Positions 1 to 8,341 of a stretch of 47,884 nt of DNA are shown here, piece after piece. The translations under genes and the position numbers were made by a program. The stretch lies in NCBI GenBank assembly GCA_903873485.1, contig CAIQOO010000080.1:1-47884 (forward strand). The letters are read 5' to 3'. The DNA comes from an uncultured beta proteobacterium (lineage in GTDB: Bacteria > Pseudomonadota > Gammaproteobacteria > Burkholderiales > Burkholderiaceae_C). Below the pieces are notes generated by a model. That model was not told where the DNA came from. It did not search any database and worked only from the letters and a program-made list of their open reading frames with translations. Numbering within the stretch: position 1 is the stretch's first letter; every line of letters starts with the position of its first letter.

Positions 1-1
1 C

Positions 2-802
2 GCAGTGCTCCAGGCTGTTACGACCGCCAGGCTTCAGCAATTGTTTGACAACGGCACCTACTCTGCACTGTCTGCATCCATTGCTATTCAAGCGTTCAGC
101 ACTGAAATTAAGGCAAGGGTTGACGCTAACGGTGGCACGGGCGCGTTTGTTGCCCATGTTTCTGCGGTCGTAGCCGCAATCGGTGCCAATACCGACGTGC
201 CTGATTTCGGCACGTCGCTGCCCTTTGGTGCCACCACCGCAACCATCTCGGCTGGCAGCAGCAGCTACAACTTCACGACGGCAGTCAATGTGCTGGGGGC
301 CGACAAGTTCAGCTATGAAGTCGGTGGCAACTCGACGGCAGGCATCAACCAGCCCGACATCAGCTACGCCAGCTTCGTGGCCAGCATCCTCGGCGTGACC
401 ATGCCCACTGGTGCCAGCATTGCCACCGGCGGGGCAGTGGTGATTGGCAGTGGTGATACCGCTACCGTGCTGGCGGTGGGCACATCAACACCCGTGGCAG
501 CGACGGCCCAAGCCGATAACTTCTCGTTCAACGTGGCTTCGGCCCAAGCCACGGCGGCCAATACGCAAATCGCCATCAGCGGTTTTGACATTGCTGCCGA
601 CAAACTGACCATCGACACCGCCACTGCGCTGGGGGCCGTCAAGCTCAGCGCACTCAGCGGAGTCGATGGCATTAGTGTGCTGATCAATCGCATCACCGCA
701 GAAACCGTGATCAACTTCGACGTTGATGCCAACGGCGACCTGATCACCTTGACGCTGGTAGGTGTGACTGACCCGGCGCTGGTGAATGTCGCCATCGTTT
801 GA
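2..802 (+). CDS. C-terminal part of a probable type I secreted surface or extracellular protein
   Basis: The reading frame is open from the first base of the window and ends at TGA 800-802, so the N-terminus is probably outside the window; the GTG at position 5 is not convincing as a start. The visible 265 residues are rich in Ala, Thr, Ser, Val and Gly, have almost no Cys, and are acidic. The last third contains the segment ISGFDIAADKLTID followed by alternating hydrophobic and small residues and ends in a hydrophobic tail. This resembles the C-terminal region of proteins exported by type I secretion, where a phrase of the form DF..G.DKI.L precedes the uncleaved export signal. No GGxGxDxxx calcium-binding repeats are visible in this part. 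The catalytic or adhesive function cannot be read from this fragment. Confidence 0.55.
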   Translation, partial: AVLQAVTTARLQQLFDNGTYSALSASIAIQAFSTEIKARVDANGGTGAFVAHVSAVVAAIGANTDVPDFGTSLPFGATTATISAGSSSYNFTTAVNVLGADKFSYEVGGNSTAGINQPDISYASFVASILGVTMPTGASIATGGAVVIGSGDTATVLAVGTSTPVAATAQADNFSFNVASAQATAANTQIAISGFDIAADKLTIDTATALGAVKLSALSGVDGISVLINRITAETVINFDVDANGDLITLTLVGVTDPALVNVAIV

Positions 803-814
803 GTTTTATAGAAG

Positions 815-877
815 AAATCAGCTTCCAGCCCATACTGTACCTGCGCTGGAAGCTCTATATTCAATAGCAAAATGAGG
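815..877 (-). repeat. dispersed R repeat, copy 1
   Basis: This is a diverged copy of the R motif, whose core on one strand is ATAGCTATCAGCGC, about ten variable bases, then AAGGGCTAGAGGCTGATTT. Here it reads on the opposite strand, as AAATCAGCTTCCAGCCC followed by CTGCGCTGGAAGCTC and ATAGCAAA. It lies just after the stop of the secreted-protein gene. The rest of the 212 bp gap to the ABC exporter holds the perfect palindrome CCGCTGCAGCGG (911-922), without a clear T-tract. Confidence 0.5.
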
Positions 878-1014
878 TTTTTGAGGCGTCCTTGAACCGT
901 CATTTTTGGGCCGCTGCAGCGGAACCCGGAATCTCCAGAAATGGCAGTCAATCGACTGAATTGGCCGGTTCTGCCCTTCACCGGTAGCCCCGCAATACTC
1001 GGTCACCCCCAGCG

Positions 1015-2844
1015 TCACTCGGCAGACTGCTGCAGCGCCCACATCCGGGCATAGCGGCCATTCATCGCCAGCAGCGCTGCATGGGTACCGCGCTCGTGAA
1101 TCCGCCCAGCCTCCATCACCAGAATTTCATGCGCATCCACCACCGTGGACAGGCGGTGCGCGATCACCAGCGTGGTCTTGTTTTGCGCGACACTTTGCAG
1201 TTCGGCCTGAATCGCGCGTTCGTTGGCCGAGTCCAGTGCCGAGGTGGCTTCGTCAAAAATCAGGATTGGCGGGTTTTTCAGCAGGGTGCGGGCAATCGCC
1301 ACCCGCTGTTTTTCACCGCCCGAGAGTTTCAGTCCGCGTTCGCCCACCATGGTGTCATAAGCTTTGGGCGTGGTGGCGATGAAATTGTGGATATGCGCCG
1401 ACTGCGCTGCCTCAATCACTTGCTGGCGGCTGGCCCCCGGCTTGCCGTAGGCAATGTTGTATTCCACCGTGTCATTGAACAGCACCGTGTCTTGCGGCAC
1501 GATGCCAATGGCCTGGCGCACGCTGATTTGCGTGACTTTTCTGATGTCTTGCCCGTCAATCAGGATCTGCCCTTGCTGCACATCGTAAAACCGGAACAAC
1601 AGCCGCGCCAGTGTCGATTTGCCGGAGCCCGACGGCCCCACCACGGCCACGGTTTTGCCGGCCGGTATCGCAAAACTGATGTCGTGCAGGATCGGCCGCG
1701 TCGCTTCGTAGGAAAAGCTGACATGGCTGAATTGCACATCGGCCCCGGTCACGGCCAGCGGCTGGGCACCCGGCACATCGGCGACCTCGCGCTCGCGCTC
1801 CATCAGGGTGAACATCTTGTCCAGGTCAGTCAGGCTTTGCTTGATTTCACGGTACAACACACCCAAAAAGCCCAGCGGAATGTAGAGCTGGATCATGAAG
1901 GCGTTGACCATCACCAGGTCACCCAGCGTCATGCGGCCATCGACCACGCCCTGGGTGGCGCGCCATAACATGGCCACCAGGCCGGTGGCAATGATGAGCT
2001 GCTGGCCGGTGTTCAACACGCTCAGGCTGGTCTGGCTCTTGATGGCGGCCTTGCGGTAGCGCACCAGGTTGTCGTCATAGCGGCGTGCTTCAAATTCTTC
2101 GTTGTTGAAATACTTAACGGTTTCGTAGTTCAGCAGCGAGTCAATCGCCCGGCTGTGCGCAGTCGAGTCGAGTTCGTTCATCTGCTTTCTGAACTGATTG
2201 CGCCATTCGGTGATGGTGATGGTGAAAGTGATATAGACCAGCAGCGCCACGATGGTGATCCAGGCAAACCAGACATCAAACTTGACCGCCAGCAGCGTCA
2301 GCACCATGGCGACTTCAATCAGCGTCGGGAAAATGCTGTAGAGCGAGTAACTGATCAGCGAATGCACGGCGCGGGTGCCGCGCTCGATGTCGCGCGTCAT
2401 GCCGCCGGTCTGGCGCTCCAGATGAAAGCGCAGGCTCAAAGCGTGCAAATGGCGAAACACCTGCAGGCTGATGGATCGCGCGGCACCCTCGGTGGCCTTG
2501 GAAAAAATCAGTTCGCGCAACTCGGTGAACAGCGAAGTGGACAGGCGCAGCAGGCCATACGCCAGCAGCAACCCGAGCGGCACCACCAGCAGCGCCTGCG
2601 CGTCGAGTCCGCCCTTGGGATTCATGGTGTCCACCAGTTGCTTGAGCAGCAGCGGTACGCCGACATTGGCCATTTTGGCCCCGACCATGAAGGCCAGCGC
2701 CAGCATGACGCGCCATTTGTACTCCCACAGGTAAGGAAACAGGCGTTTCAGGGTGGCCCAGTCGGAACGTGGTGCCGCCTTGTCAGCGGGCAGTCCGGCT
2801 GGGCCGGGAATAAAGGTGCGGGCAGTTTCGCCAGAACGGCGCAT
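1015..2844 (-). CDS. ATM1/HMT1-type ABC exporter (fused permease and ATPase)
   Basis: This is a half-transporter of about 609 residues: a six-helix membrane domain (roughly residues 45-330) followed by an ABC ATPase domain. Walker A is GPSGSGKST near residue 405. The signature LSGGEKQRVAIARTLL and Walker B ILIFDEATSALD follow, and the H-loop lies in VIAHRLS. The phrase NYETVKYFNNEEFEARRY is characteristic of the ATM1 class (mitochondrial Atm1 and bacterial relatives), which exports glutathione-linked or thiol-linked compounds and supports metal or Fe-S homeostasis. It would act as a homodimer in the inner membrane. The open frame extends to a TTG at 2853, but the ATG at 2844 is preferred. The thioesterase gene starts divergently only 18 bp away, so the two promoters must overlap the neighbouring coding sequences. 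Confidence 0.9.
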   Translation of the reverse strand: MRRSGETARTFIPGPAGLPADKAAPRSDWATLKRLFPYLWEYKWRVMLALAFMVGAKMANVGVPLLLKQLVDTMNPKGGLDAQALLVVPLGLLLAYGLLRLSTSLFTELRELIFSKATEGAARSISLQVFRHLHALSLRFHLERQTGGMTRDIERGTRAVHSLISYSLYSIFPTLIEVAMVLTLLAVKFDVWFAWITIVALLVYITFTITITEWRNQFRKQMNELDSTAHSRAIDSLLNYETVKYFNNEEFEARRYDDNLVRYRKAAIKSQTSLSVLNTGQQLIIATGLVAMLWRATQGVVDGRMTLGDLVMVNAFMIQLYIPLGFLGVLYREIKQSLTDLDKMFTLMEREREVADVPGAQPLAVTGADVQFSHVSFSYEATRPILHDISFAIPAGKTVAVVGPSGSGKSTLARLLFRFYDVQQGQILIDGQDIRKVTQISVRQAIGIVPQDTVLFNDTVEYNIAYGKPGASRQQVIEAAQSAHIHNFIATTPKAYDTMVGERGLKLSGGEKQRVAIARTLLKNPPILIFDEATSALDSANERAIQAELQSVAQNKTTLVIAHRLSTVVDAHEILVMEAGRIHERGTHAALLAMNGRYARMWALQQSAE

Positions 2845-2862
2845 CGGTGACAATCTCGCAGA

Positions 2863-3336
2863 ATGAACTCAACCCCGATTGTGCCCATGTCTGCCCACAC
2901 CCCCCCAGCATCCAGCGCCAAACCCGGCAGCACTGCCGCCCCGGCCGAACTCCAGTTGCCGCTTGATGAAGAGCTGGTGCTCAAAGTCATCCCGATGCCG
3001 CGCGACTGCAACCAGAACGGCGACATTTTCGGCGGCTGGGTGATGGCCCAAATGGACCTCGCCGGTGCCGTGATTCCGGCGCGCTACGCCGCCGGGCGCA
3101 TGGCCACTGTGGCGGTGAACCATTTCATCTTCAAGCAGCCGGTGCGGGTCGGCGACATCTTGTCGTTTTTCTCCAAGCTGGTGCATATTGGTCGCACCTC
3201 CATCACCGTCAAGGTCGAGGTTTATGCCGAGAAATTTCGTGCCCAAGGCAAATACACCAAGGTCACCGAAGCATCGCTCACCTATGTGGCGCTTGACGAA
3301 GAGGGCCGGCCGCGACCGGTGCCCGGCAGGGCTTGA
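2863..3336 (+). CDS. yciA: YciA-like acyl-CoA thioesterase (hotdog fold)
   Basis: The 157-residue protein is one hotdog domain, with a Pro/Ala-rich N-terminal extension of about 35 residues. The phrases IPMPRDCNQNGDIFGGWVM and HIGRTSITVKVEVYAE, and the Asn-Gly-Asp-Ile-Phe-Gly-Gly-Trp motif, are typical of the YciA/BFIT group, which hydrolyses a broad range of acyl-CoAs in the cytosol as a homohexamer. An ATG at 2887 is a possible alternative start and would remove eight residues. The gene is divergent from the ABC exporter and is followed directly by a MITE-like element. It is one of two unrelated thioesterases flanking that element. Confidence 0.88.
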   Translation: MNSTPIVPMSAHTPPASSAKPGSTAAPAELQLPLDEELVLKVIPMPRDCNQNGDIFGGWVMAQMDLAGAVIPARYAAGRMATVAVNHFIFKQPVRVGDILSFFSKLVHIGRTSITVKVEVYAEKFRAQGKYTKVTEASLTYVALDEEGRPRPVPGRA

Positions 3337-3351
3337 AAAGGGGCGGCGACC

Positions 3352-3499
3352 CAATGGCACTGACTTAAGGAGGTTTCCGTTCGGGCTGAGCTTGGCCTGT
3401 CCTGAGTTTGCCGAAGGGTCGAAGCCTTCATTGCCCTTCGACAAGCTCAGGGCGAACGGGAAAATTTGGCAAGCAATTGCGCTTAAGTCAGTGCCATTG
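3352..3499. mobile_element. MITE-like inverted-repeat element, copy A
   Basis: This 148 bp element has perfect 18 bp terminal inverted repeats, CAATGGCACTGACTTAAG at 3352-3369 and its complement at 3482-3499. Inside is a second palindrome built from TTCGGGCTGAGCTTG and CTTCGACAAGCTCAGG, so the whole element can fold back on itself. It is flanked by an 11 bp direct repeat, GGGCGGCGACC, at 3341-3351 and 3500-3510, which looks like a target-site duplication. It has no coding capacity. Copies B and C lie near 41.2-41.5 kb. Copy A is longer because of extra bases in the left half of the core. Confidence 0.75.
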
Positions 3500-3514
3500 G
3501 GGCGGCGACCGACC

Positions 3515-4003
3515 TCAAGACACAATATAAGCCGCCGCGCCAGTGGACAACAGCTTGCCGTCGGCCCCCAGAAACTCCATGCGGGTGGAAGCCACCCGCG
3601 AACCCAGCCGCATCACCTCGGCACGCAATTCAAAGTGGCTGCCTATGCCCGGACGCAGGTAATCGACCCGCAGGTCAATCGTGCCGAGCTTGGCAAAGCG
3701 CTGCAGCCGGTGCGCTGGCGGCTCATCCATGTGCCGCGCACCAATCGCCGCCATCACCGCCAGCCCGCCCATGGCATCGAGCCCGGCGCTGATGACACCG
3801 CCGTGGATGCGGTTGTAAGAAAAGTGCCCGACCAGTTCGTTGCGCATGTCAATGCGCGCCTGCACCCGCTCGGGCTTGAGCGAGGTGATTTTCAAGCCCA
3901 GCAACTGGTTGAAGACAATCAGCTCTTCAAAGACTTTTTTCAGTCCGGTGACAAACTCGTCTTCAAACACGATCTCTGTCGGTCTGGGGGCATGGTGTGG
4001 CAT
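3515..4003 (-). CDS. yigI: YigI-like thioesterase (PaaI-type hotdog fold)
   Basis: The 162-residue protein is a single hotdog domain. The phrases IHGGVISAGLDAMGGL and GTIDLRVDYLRPGIGSHFE closely resemble E. coli YigI, a thioesterase of medium- and long-chain acyl-CoA. The conserved H-G-G-V-I-S block, with Asp/Asn-type catalytic residues around it, is intact. It is the last gene of the leftward beta-oxidation series, separated from the thiolase gene by about 240 bp, and may recycle CoA from acyl-CoAs that are not efficiently oxidised. The ATG at 4003 is the only good start in the conserved region. Confidence 0.85.
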   Translation of the reverse strand: MPHHAPRPTEIVFEDEFVTGLKKVFEELIVFNQLLGLKITSLKPERVQARIDMRNELVGHFSYNRIHGGVISAGLDAMGGLAVMAAIGARHMDEPPAHRLQRFAKLGTIDLRVDYLRPGIGSHFELRAEVMRLGSRVASTRMEFLGADGKLLSTGAAAYIVS

Positions 4004-4015
4004 GAATGACTACTA

Positions 4016-4062
4016 AAAATATAGCTGTCAGCGCAGACAGCGAAAGGGCTGGAGCCTGATTT
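4016..4062 (+). repeat. dispersed R repeat, copy 2
   Basis: The sequence follows the R pattern closely: ATATAGCTGTCAGCGC, a variable spacer, then AAAGGGCTGGAGCCTGATTT. It sits directly upstream of the yigI-like start and is non-coding. The rest of the gap to the thiolase gene (4063-4245) holds only the hairpin at 4197-4216. Confidence 0.65.
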
Positions 4063-4196
4063 CACTTAAATTTTTCAAGAATCGGGCAGGCGCACTAGCG
4101 GCAGTGTCGATCAAAATATTGACCCTGCTGCTTGCTGAAAACAAGTTTGCCAGTCAATGCGCCTGATGCCCTGCGCTGCGGTCAAGACAGCACGGG

Positions 4197-4216
4197 ATTC
4201 CCGCCTGCGCGGGAAT
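4197..4216. repeat. short GC-rich palindrome of the common ATTCCCGC...GCGGGAAT type
   Basis: ATTCCCGCCTGCGCGGGAAT is a hairpin with eight-base arms and a four-base loop. This motif is widespread between genes in proteobacteria. It lies 30 bp beyond the thiolase stop codon in the direction of transcription, so it could act as an mRNA end stabiliser or weak terminator before the YigI-like gene. There is no strong T-tract. Confidence 0.6.
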
Positions 4217-4245
4217 GACAAGGCGTGATATGCCGTGCTTTGGCA

Positions 4246-5448
4246 TCAAACCCGCTCAAAAATGCCGGCCGCACCCTGCCCCATGCCGATGCACATGCTG
4301 ACCATGCCGTATTTGAGCTGCTTGCGCTGTAGCGCATGGATCAGGGTGGCGGCGCGAATGGCCCCGGTGGCACCAAGCGGATGACCCAGCGCAATCGCGC
4401 CGCCCATCGGGTTGACTTTGGCCGGGTCCAGCCCCAGCGTGTTGACCACCGCCAGCGACTGGGCGGCAAAGGCTTCGTTGAGCTCAATCCAGTCGATGTC
4501 ATCTTGCTTGAGGCCGGCATAACGCAGCGCCGCCGGAATCGCTTCGATCGGACCGATGCCCATGATCTGCGGCGGCACGCCCTTGGCGGCAAACGATACA
4601 TAACGTGCCAGCGGCTTCAAGCCAAACTGCCTGACGGCTTTTTCGCTGGCCAGAATCAAGGCACCGGCACCGTCCGAAGTTTGCGAACTGTTGCCCGCTG
4701 TCACCGAGCCGCGCGCGGCAAACACCGCCCGAAGCCGGGCCAAACCGGCCAGCGAGGTATCGGCGCGGGCACCTTCGTCCTGGCTGACGGTGCGTTTTTT
4801 CTCGATCACCGTGCCGCTGGCCAGATCGGGCAAGCGATCTGTCACGTCAATCGGGGTGATCTCGGCGGCAAAGTAACCGGCCGCCTGCGCCGCAATGGCA
4901 CGGCGGTGCGATTCGACCGCAAAGGCATCCTGCGCATCACGGCTGACCTGCCACTGGCTGGCCACTTTTTCTGCCGTCAGACCCATGCCATAGGCGATGC
5001 CGATGTTTTCGTCGCGCTCAAAAATGCAGGGCGACAGCGACGGCGCGTTGCCCATCATCGGCACCATGCTCATGCTCTCGACACCTGCGGCAATCATCAC
5101 ATCTGCTTCGCCGACCCGAATCCGGTCGGCCGCCATTTGCACCGCACTCAGCCCCGAGGCGCAAAAACGGTTGATGGTGATGCCGCCGACGCTGGTAGGC
5201 AGGCCAGCCAGTACGGCGGCAATGCGGGCAATGTTCAGGCCCTGCTGGGCTTCGGGCATGGCGCAGCCGCAAATCACGTCCTCGATGGCCTGGGGGTCCA
5301 GCCCCGGCACCTGCGCCAGGGCCGACTGCAGCACCTTGACCAGCAGGTCATCCGGGCGGGTGTTTTTGAAAAAACCGCGGTGCGACTTGCCAACCGGCGA
5401 GCGCGTGGCGGCAACGATATAGGCTTCTTGAAGTTGTTTCATTTTCAT
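4246..5448 (-). CDS. acetyl-CoA C-acyltransferase (thiolase, FadA/FadI class)
   Basis: The 400-residue protein has the usual thiolase length and both catalytic centres. The nucleophilic Cys is in NRFCASGL (about residue 96), and the C-terminal His and Cys motifs are GHPLGATGA and CIGMGQGAAG. NEAFAAQ is also present. It would cleave 3-ketoacyl-CoA to acetyl-CoA and a shortened acyl-CoA in the last step of beta-oxidation. AAAGGA lies a few bases before the ATG at 5448. The gene follows the FadB-like gene, as in typical fadBA operons, but about 330 bp of tandem hairpins separate them, so the two genes are probably not tightly translationally coupled. Confidence 0.92.
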   Translation of the reverse strand: MKMKQLQEAYIVAATRSPVGKSHRGFFKNTRPDDLLVKVLQSALAQVPGLDPQAIEDVICGCAMPEAQQGLNIARIAAVLAGLPTSVGGITINRFCASGLSAVQMAADRIRVGEADVMIAAGVESMSMVPMMGNAPSLSPCIFERDENIGIAYGMGLTAEKVASQWQVSRDAQDAFAVESHRRAIAAQAAGYFAAEITPIDVTDRLPDLASGTVIEKKRTVSQDEGARADTSLAGLARLRAVFAARGSVTAGNSSQTSDGAGALILASEKAVRQFGLKPLARYVSFAAKGVPPQIMGIGPIEAIPAALRYAGLKQDDIDWIELNEAFAAQSLAVVNTLGLDPAKVNPMGGAIALGHPLGATGAIRAATLIHALQRKQLKYGMVSMCIGMGQGAAGIFERV

Positions 5449-5463
5449 ATCCTTTGATCAGTT

Positions 5464-5780
5464 CATTTTGATCAGTTGGGGACAGAGCAAAAATTGCTTT
5501 GCTGTTGTTGGGCTGTCCCGCAAACATCTTTTAATCAGTTGGGGACAGAGCAAAAATTGCTTCGCAATTGTTGGTCTGTCCCGCAAGGTTGTTCAATTAG
5601 TTGGGGACAGAGCAAAAATTGCTTTGCTGTTGTTGGGCTGTCTTGCAAAGTCATTTGATTAGTTGGGGACAGAGCAAAAATTGCTTCGCAATTGTTGGTC
5701 TGTCCCGCAAGGTTGTTGGATTAGTTGGGGACAGAGCAAAAATTGCTTCGCAATTGTTGGTCTGTCCCGCAAGGTTGTTA
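5464..5780. repeat. five-copy tandem array of a 62-63 bp hairpin unit
   Basis: Units begin with GGGGACAGAGC at 5478, 5541, 5603, 5665 and 5727, giving spacings of 63, 62, 62 and 62 bp. Each unit holds a stem from GGGACAGAGCAAAAATTGC to its near complement ending TCTGTCCC. In the better units 17 of 19 positions pair, around a TTC loop. Two unit types occur, in the order X-Y-X-Y-Y: X has TTTGCTGTTGTTGGGCTGTCCC-type right arms with poorer pairing, and Y has the better-paired GCAATTG arm. About 20 bp of link sequence varies between units. The array fills the FadB-thiolase intergenic gap and its last unit runs into the FadB-like stop codon. Both strands are open for short stretches, but these are shadows of the repeat. 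Confidence 0.9.
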
Positions 5781-8207
5781 GTTTCTCACCGGCTTGCCGG
5801 TGGACAGCATGCCCATCACGCGTTCTTGCGTTTTCGGGTGATTCAGCAGCGAACAGAAGGCTTGGCGCTCCAGCATCATCAGGTATTCCTCCGTCACCAG
5901 GCTGCCGGCATCGACATCGCCGCCGCACAGTACATGGGCGATCAGGCTGGCGATGTGGAAGTCGTGCGCGCTGATGAAGCCGCCGTCGCGCATGTTGACG
6001 AGGGAACCCTTGATGGTGGCCAGACCACTGCGCCCGGCCACGGCAAACTGGCGCTTGTGCGGTGCCCGGTAACCACTGTTGGCCATGGCTTTGGCCTCGT
6101 TGAGGGCGACAAACAGCAGCTCGTCCTTGTGCGGCACGATCACATCGCTGTCAAGCAGATAGCCCAGCTTGCGCGAATCCAGTGCGCTGGTTCCCACCTT
6201 GGCCATGGCGGCGGCAGTGAAGCCCTCGGTCAGAAACGCCAGCAAATCCTTGGCCGTCGATGTTGCCGCGTTTTCGGCAGCACGCCGGGCCAGGTAGGTC
6301 AGGCCACCAGCCCCTGGGACCAGTCCAACGCCAATCTCGACCAGACCAATGTAACTTTCCATCGCCACTACACGCTTGGCAGAATGAACCGCCAGTTCGC
6401 AGCCGCCACCCAGGGCCAGGCCACGCACGGCAGAGACCACCGGCACATTGGCATAACGAATTTTCAGCATGGCTTGCTGCATTTCGGCCTCGGCGGCGTC
6501 AATGGCTTTGACACCCCCGGCCATAAAGGCTGGCAGCATGGCTTGCAGATCAGCACCCGCCGAGAACAGCTCGCCGTTTGACCAGATCACCAGGCCCTTG
6601 TAGCTGGCCTCGGCCAGATCGACCGCTTGCACCAGACCTTCGAGGACACCGGTGCTGATGGCGTGCATCTTGGTCTTGAAGCTGGCGATGACAATTTCGT
6701 CGTCGAGTGTCCACAGACGAATCGCTGCGTCTTCATGCAGGGCCTTGCCGGCCGTGGCGGCAGCCGGGGCTTCTGCACCGAACACGCTTTCGGGGAAATG
6801 CTGGCGCGCATAGACCGGCAGGGTGCGCGGCGGCACAAACCTGGCCGCGGTCGGGTTCCAGGAGCCTTGCGGCGTATGCACGCCGCCGGCCTCGGCCACC
6901 GGGCCGCTGAACACCCAGTCGGGCAGCGGTGCCCGGCACAGGGCTTTGCCGGCATCAATGTCTTCTTTCACCATGTTGGCCACCATCAGCCAGCCGGCTT
7001 CCTGCCAGAGTTCAAACGGGCCCTGCTTCATGCCAAAACCCCAGCGCATGCAGAAATCGACATCGCGCGCGTTGTCGGCCACATCGGCCAGATGGACAGC
7101 GGCGTAATGAAAGGCGTTGCGCAGAATCGCCCATAGAAACTGGCCCTGCACGCCTTCGCTGTTGCGCAGCAGCGGCAGCCGCTCGGCGGCCGGTTTTTTC
7201 AGCATGCGGACATACACCTCGTCGGCTTTTTGACCGGCGGGCAGATATTCTTTGCTGGCTTGGTCAAAACGCAAGATGTCGCGACCGACTTTTTTGAAGA
7301 AACCGGCTTTTGATTTTTGCCCCAGATGGCCCATATCGATCAGGGTTTTGAGCACTGCCGGCGTGGCAAAGCTGGCATAAAACGGGTCGGTTTCCAGACT
7401 CATGGTGTCTTGCAGCGTCTTGATCACATGCGCCATAGTGTCAAGACCCACCACATCGGCGGTGCGGAAGGTGCCGGAACTGGCGCGGCCAAGCTTCTTG
7501 CCGGTCAGGTCATCGACCACGTCATAACTCAGGCCAAAGTTTTCCACTTCTTTCATGGTCGCCAGCATGCCGGCCACACCGACCCGGTTGGCGATGAAGT
7601 TGGGCGTGTCTTTGGCGCGCACCACACCCTTGCCCAGGCTGCTGGTGACAAAGGCTTCAAGGTCGTCGAGGATTTGCGGCTCGGTGGTGGGGGTGTTGAT
7701 CAGTTCCACCAGCAGCATGTAACGCGGCGGGTTGAAGAAATGGATGCCGCAAAAGCGCGGCTTGATCTCCTCGGGCAGCACTTGGGCGAGTTGGGTGATC
7801 GACAGGCCCGAGGTGTTGGAAGCCACAATGGCGTGCGGTGCCACAAACGGGGCGATCTTTTTGTACAGATCAAGCTTCCAGTCCATGCGCTCGGCAATCG
7901 CTTCGATGATCAGGTCGCAGCCTCTAAGCTGCTCCAGATGCTCTTCATAATTGGCCTGGCCGATCAGCACCGCGTCTTCGGGCACGCCCAGCGGTGACGG
8001 TTTGAGCTTTTTCAGGCCATCCACCGCACGGCTGACGATGCCGTTTTTCGAGAAACCGGGCGACGGGGTCCCTCCCCCGTCTTTGTCTTTGGCGGGCAGG
8101 TCAAACAGGATGACCGGCACCTTGACATTGACCAGATGCGCTGCAATTTGCGCACCCATGACGCCTGCACCCAGCACGGCGACTTTTCTTACATTGAATC
8201 GAGACAT
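5778..8207 (-). CDS. bifunctional 3-hydroxyacyl-CoA dehydrogenase / enoyl-CoA hydratase (FadB-like, dehydrogenase first)
   Basis: The 809-residue protein starts with an NAD-binding Rossmann motif, GAGVMGAQIAAHLV (from residue 13). The dehydrogenase catalytic His follows in CGIHFFNPP, then the second 3HCDH domain. The C-terminal third is a crotonase fold with the oxyanion-hole segment FSAGADLQAM, and with both hydratase acids in GGGCE and VEIGVGLVPGAGG. The domain order is the reverse of E. coli FadB, which has hydratase first; it matches the FadN-type group. It catalyses hydration and NAD-dependent oxidation of enoyl-CoA in the cytosol. The gene lies between the DUF2147 gene and the hairpin array in the leftward operon, and its TAA stop is the last triplet of the array. 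Confidence 0.92.
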   Translation of the reverse strand: MSRFNVRKVAVLGAGVMGAQIAAHLVNVKVPVILFDLPAKDKDGGGTPSPGFSKNGIVSRAVDGLKKLKPSPLGVPEDAVLIGQANYEEHLEQLRGCDLIIEAIAERMDWKLDLYKKIAPFVAPHAIVASNTSGLSITQLAQVLPEEIKPRFCGIHFFNPPRYMLLVELINTPTTEPQILDDLEAFVTSSLGKGVVRAKDTPNFIANRVGVAGMLATMKEVENFGLSYDVVDDLTGKKLGRASSGTFRTADVVGLDTMAHVIKTLQDTMSLETDPFYASFATPAVLKTLIDMGHLGQKSKAGFFKKVGRDILRFDQASKEYLPAGQKADEVYVRMLKKPAAERLPLLRNSEGVQGQFLWAILRNAFHYAAVHLADVADNARDVDFCMRWGFGMKQGPFELWQEAGWLMVANMVKEDIDAGKALCRAPLPDWVFSGPVAEAGGVHTPQGSWNPTAARFVPPRTLPVYARQHFPESVFGAEAPAAATAGKALHEDAAIRLWTLDDEIVIASFKTKMHAISTGVLEGLVQAVDLAEASYKGLVIWSNGELFSAGADLQAMLPAFMAGGVKAIDAAEAEMQQAMLKIRYANVPVVSAVRGLALGGGCELAVHSAKRVVAMESYIGLVEIGVGLVPGAGGLTYLARRAAENAATSTAKDLLAFLTEGFTAAAMAKVGTSALDSRKLGYLLDSDVIVPHKDELLFVALNEAKAMANSGYRAPHKRQFAVAGRSGLATIKGSLVNMRDGGFISAHDFHIASLIAHVLCGGDVDAGSLVTEEYLMMLERQAFCSLLNHPKTQERVMGMLSTGKPVRN

Positions 8208-8220
8208 TTTTTAACTCCGT

Positions 8221-8314
8221 TAACGTGAAACACAGCCGTTCGTGGTGAGCTTGTCGAACCACCGCCTTGATGGAAAAGCCCTTCGACAGGCTCAGGGCGA
8301 ACGGTTTCATTATT
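8221..8314 (-). repeat. 94 bp palindromic element, copy D
   Basis: Read leftward, the element begins AATAATGAAACCGTTCGCCC and ends ACGGCTGTGTTTCACGTTA. Two inverted core arms, GTTCGCCCTGAGCCTGTCGA and GGTTCGACAAGCTCACCACG, surround a short spacer. The same element occurs in the other orientation at 43837-43930. It lies just upstream of the FadB-like start codon. The core resembles the widespread proteobacterial CTTCGACAAGCTCAGGGCGAAC palindrome, which also forms the inside of elements A-C. Confidence 0.7.
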
Positions 8315-8341
8315 CAGGGCAGTCGGCAGACCATGACAGTT

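Noticed and set aside
5468..5662. Plus-strand open frame encoding repeats of WGQSKNCFA
   Set aside because: It only follows the tandem hairpin units, has no ribosome binding site, and equivalent frames occur in other phases.
5464..5780. Possible CRISPR array (direct repeats at regular 62-63 bp spacing)
   Set aside because: The conserved part is about 42 bp and itself a long hairpin, the links are partly similar to one another rather than unique spacers, and no cas genes are present.
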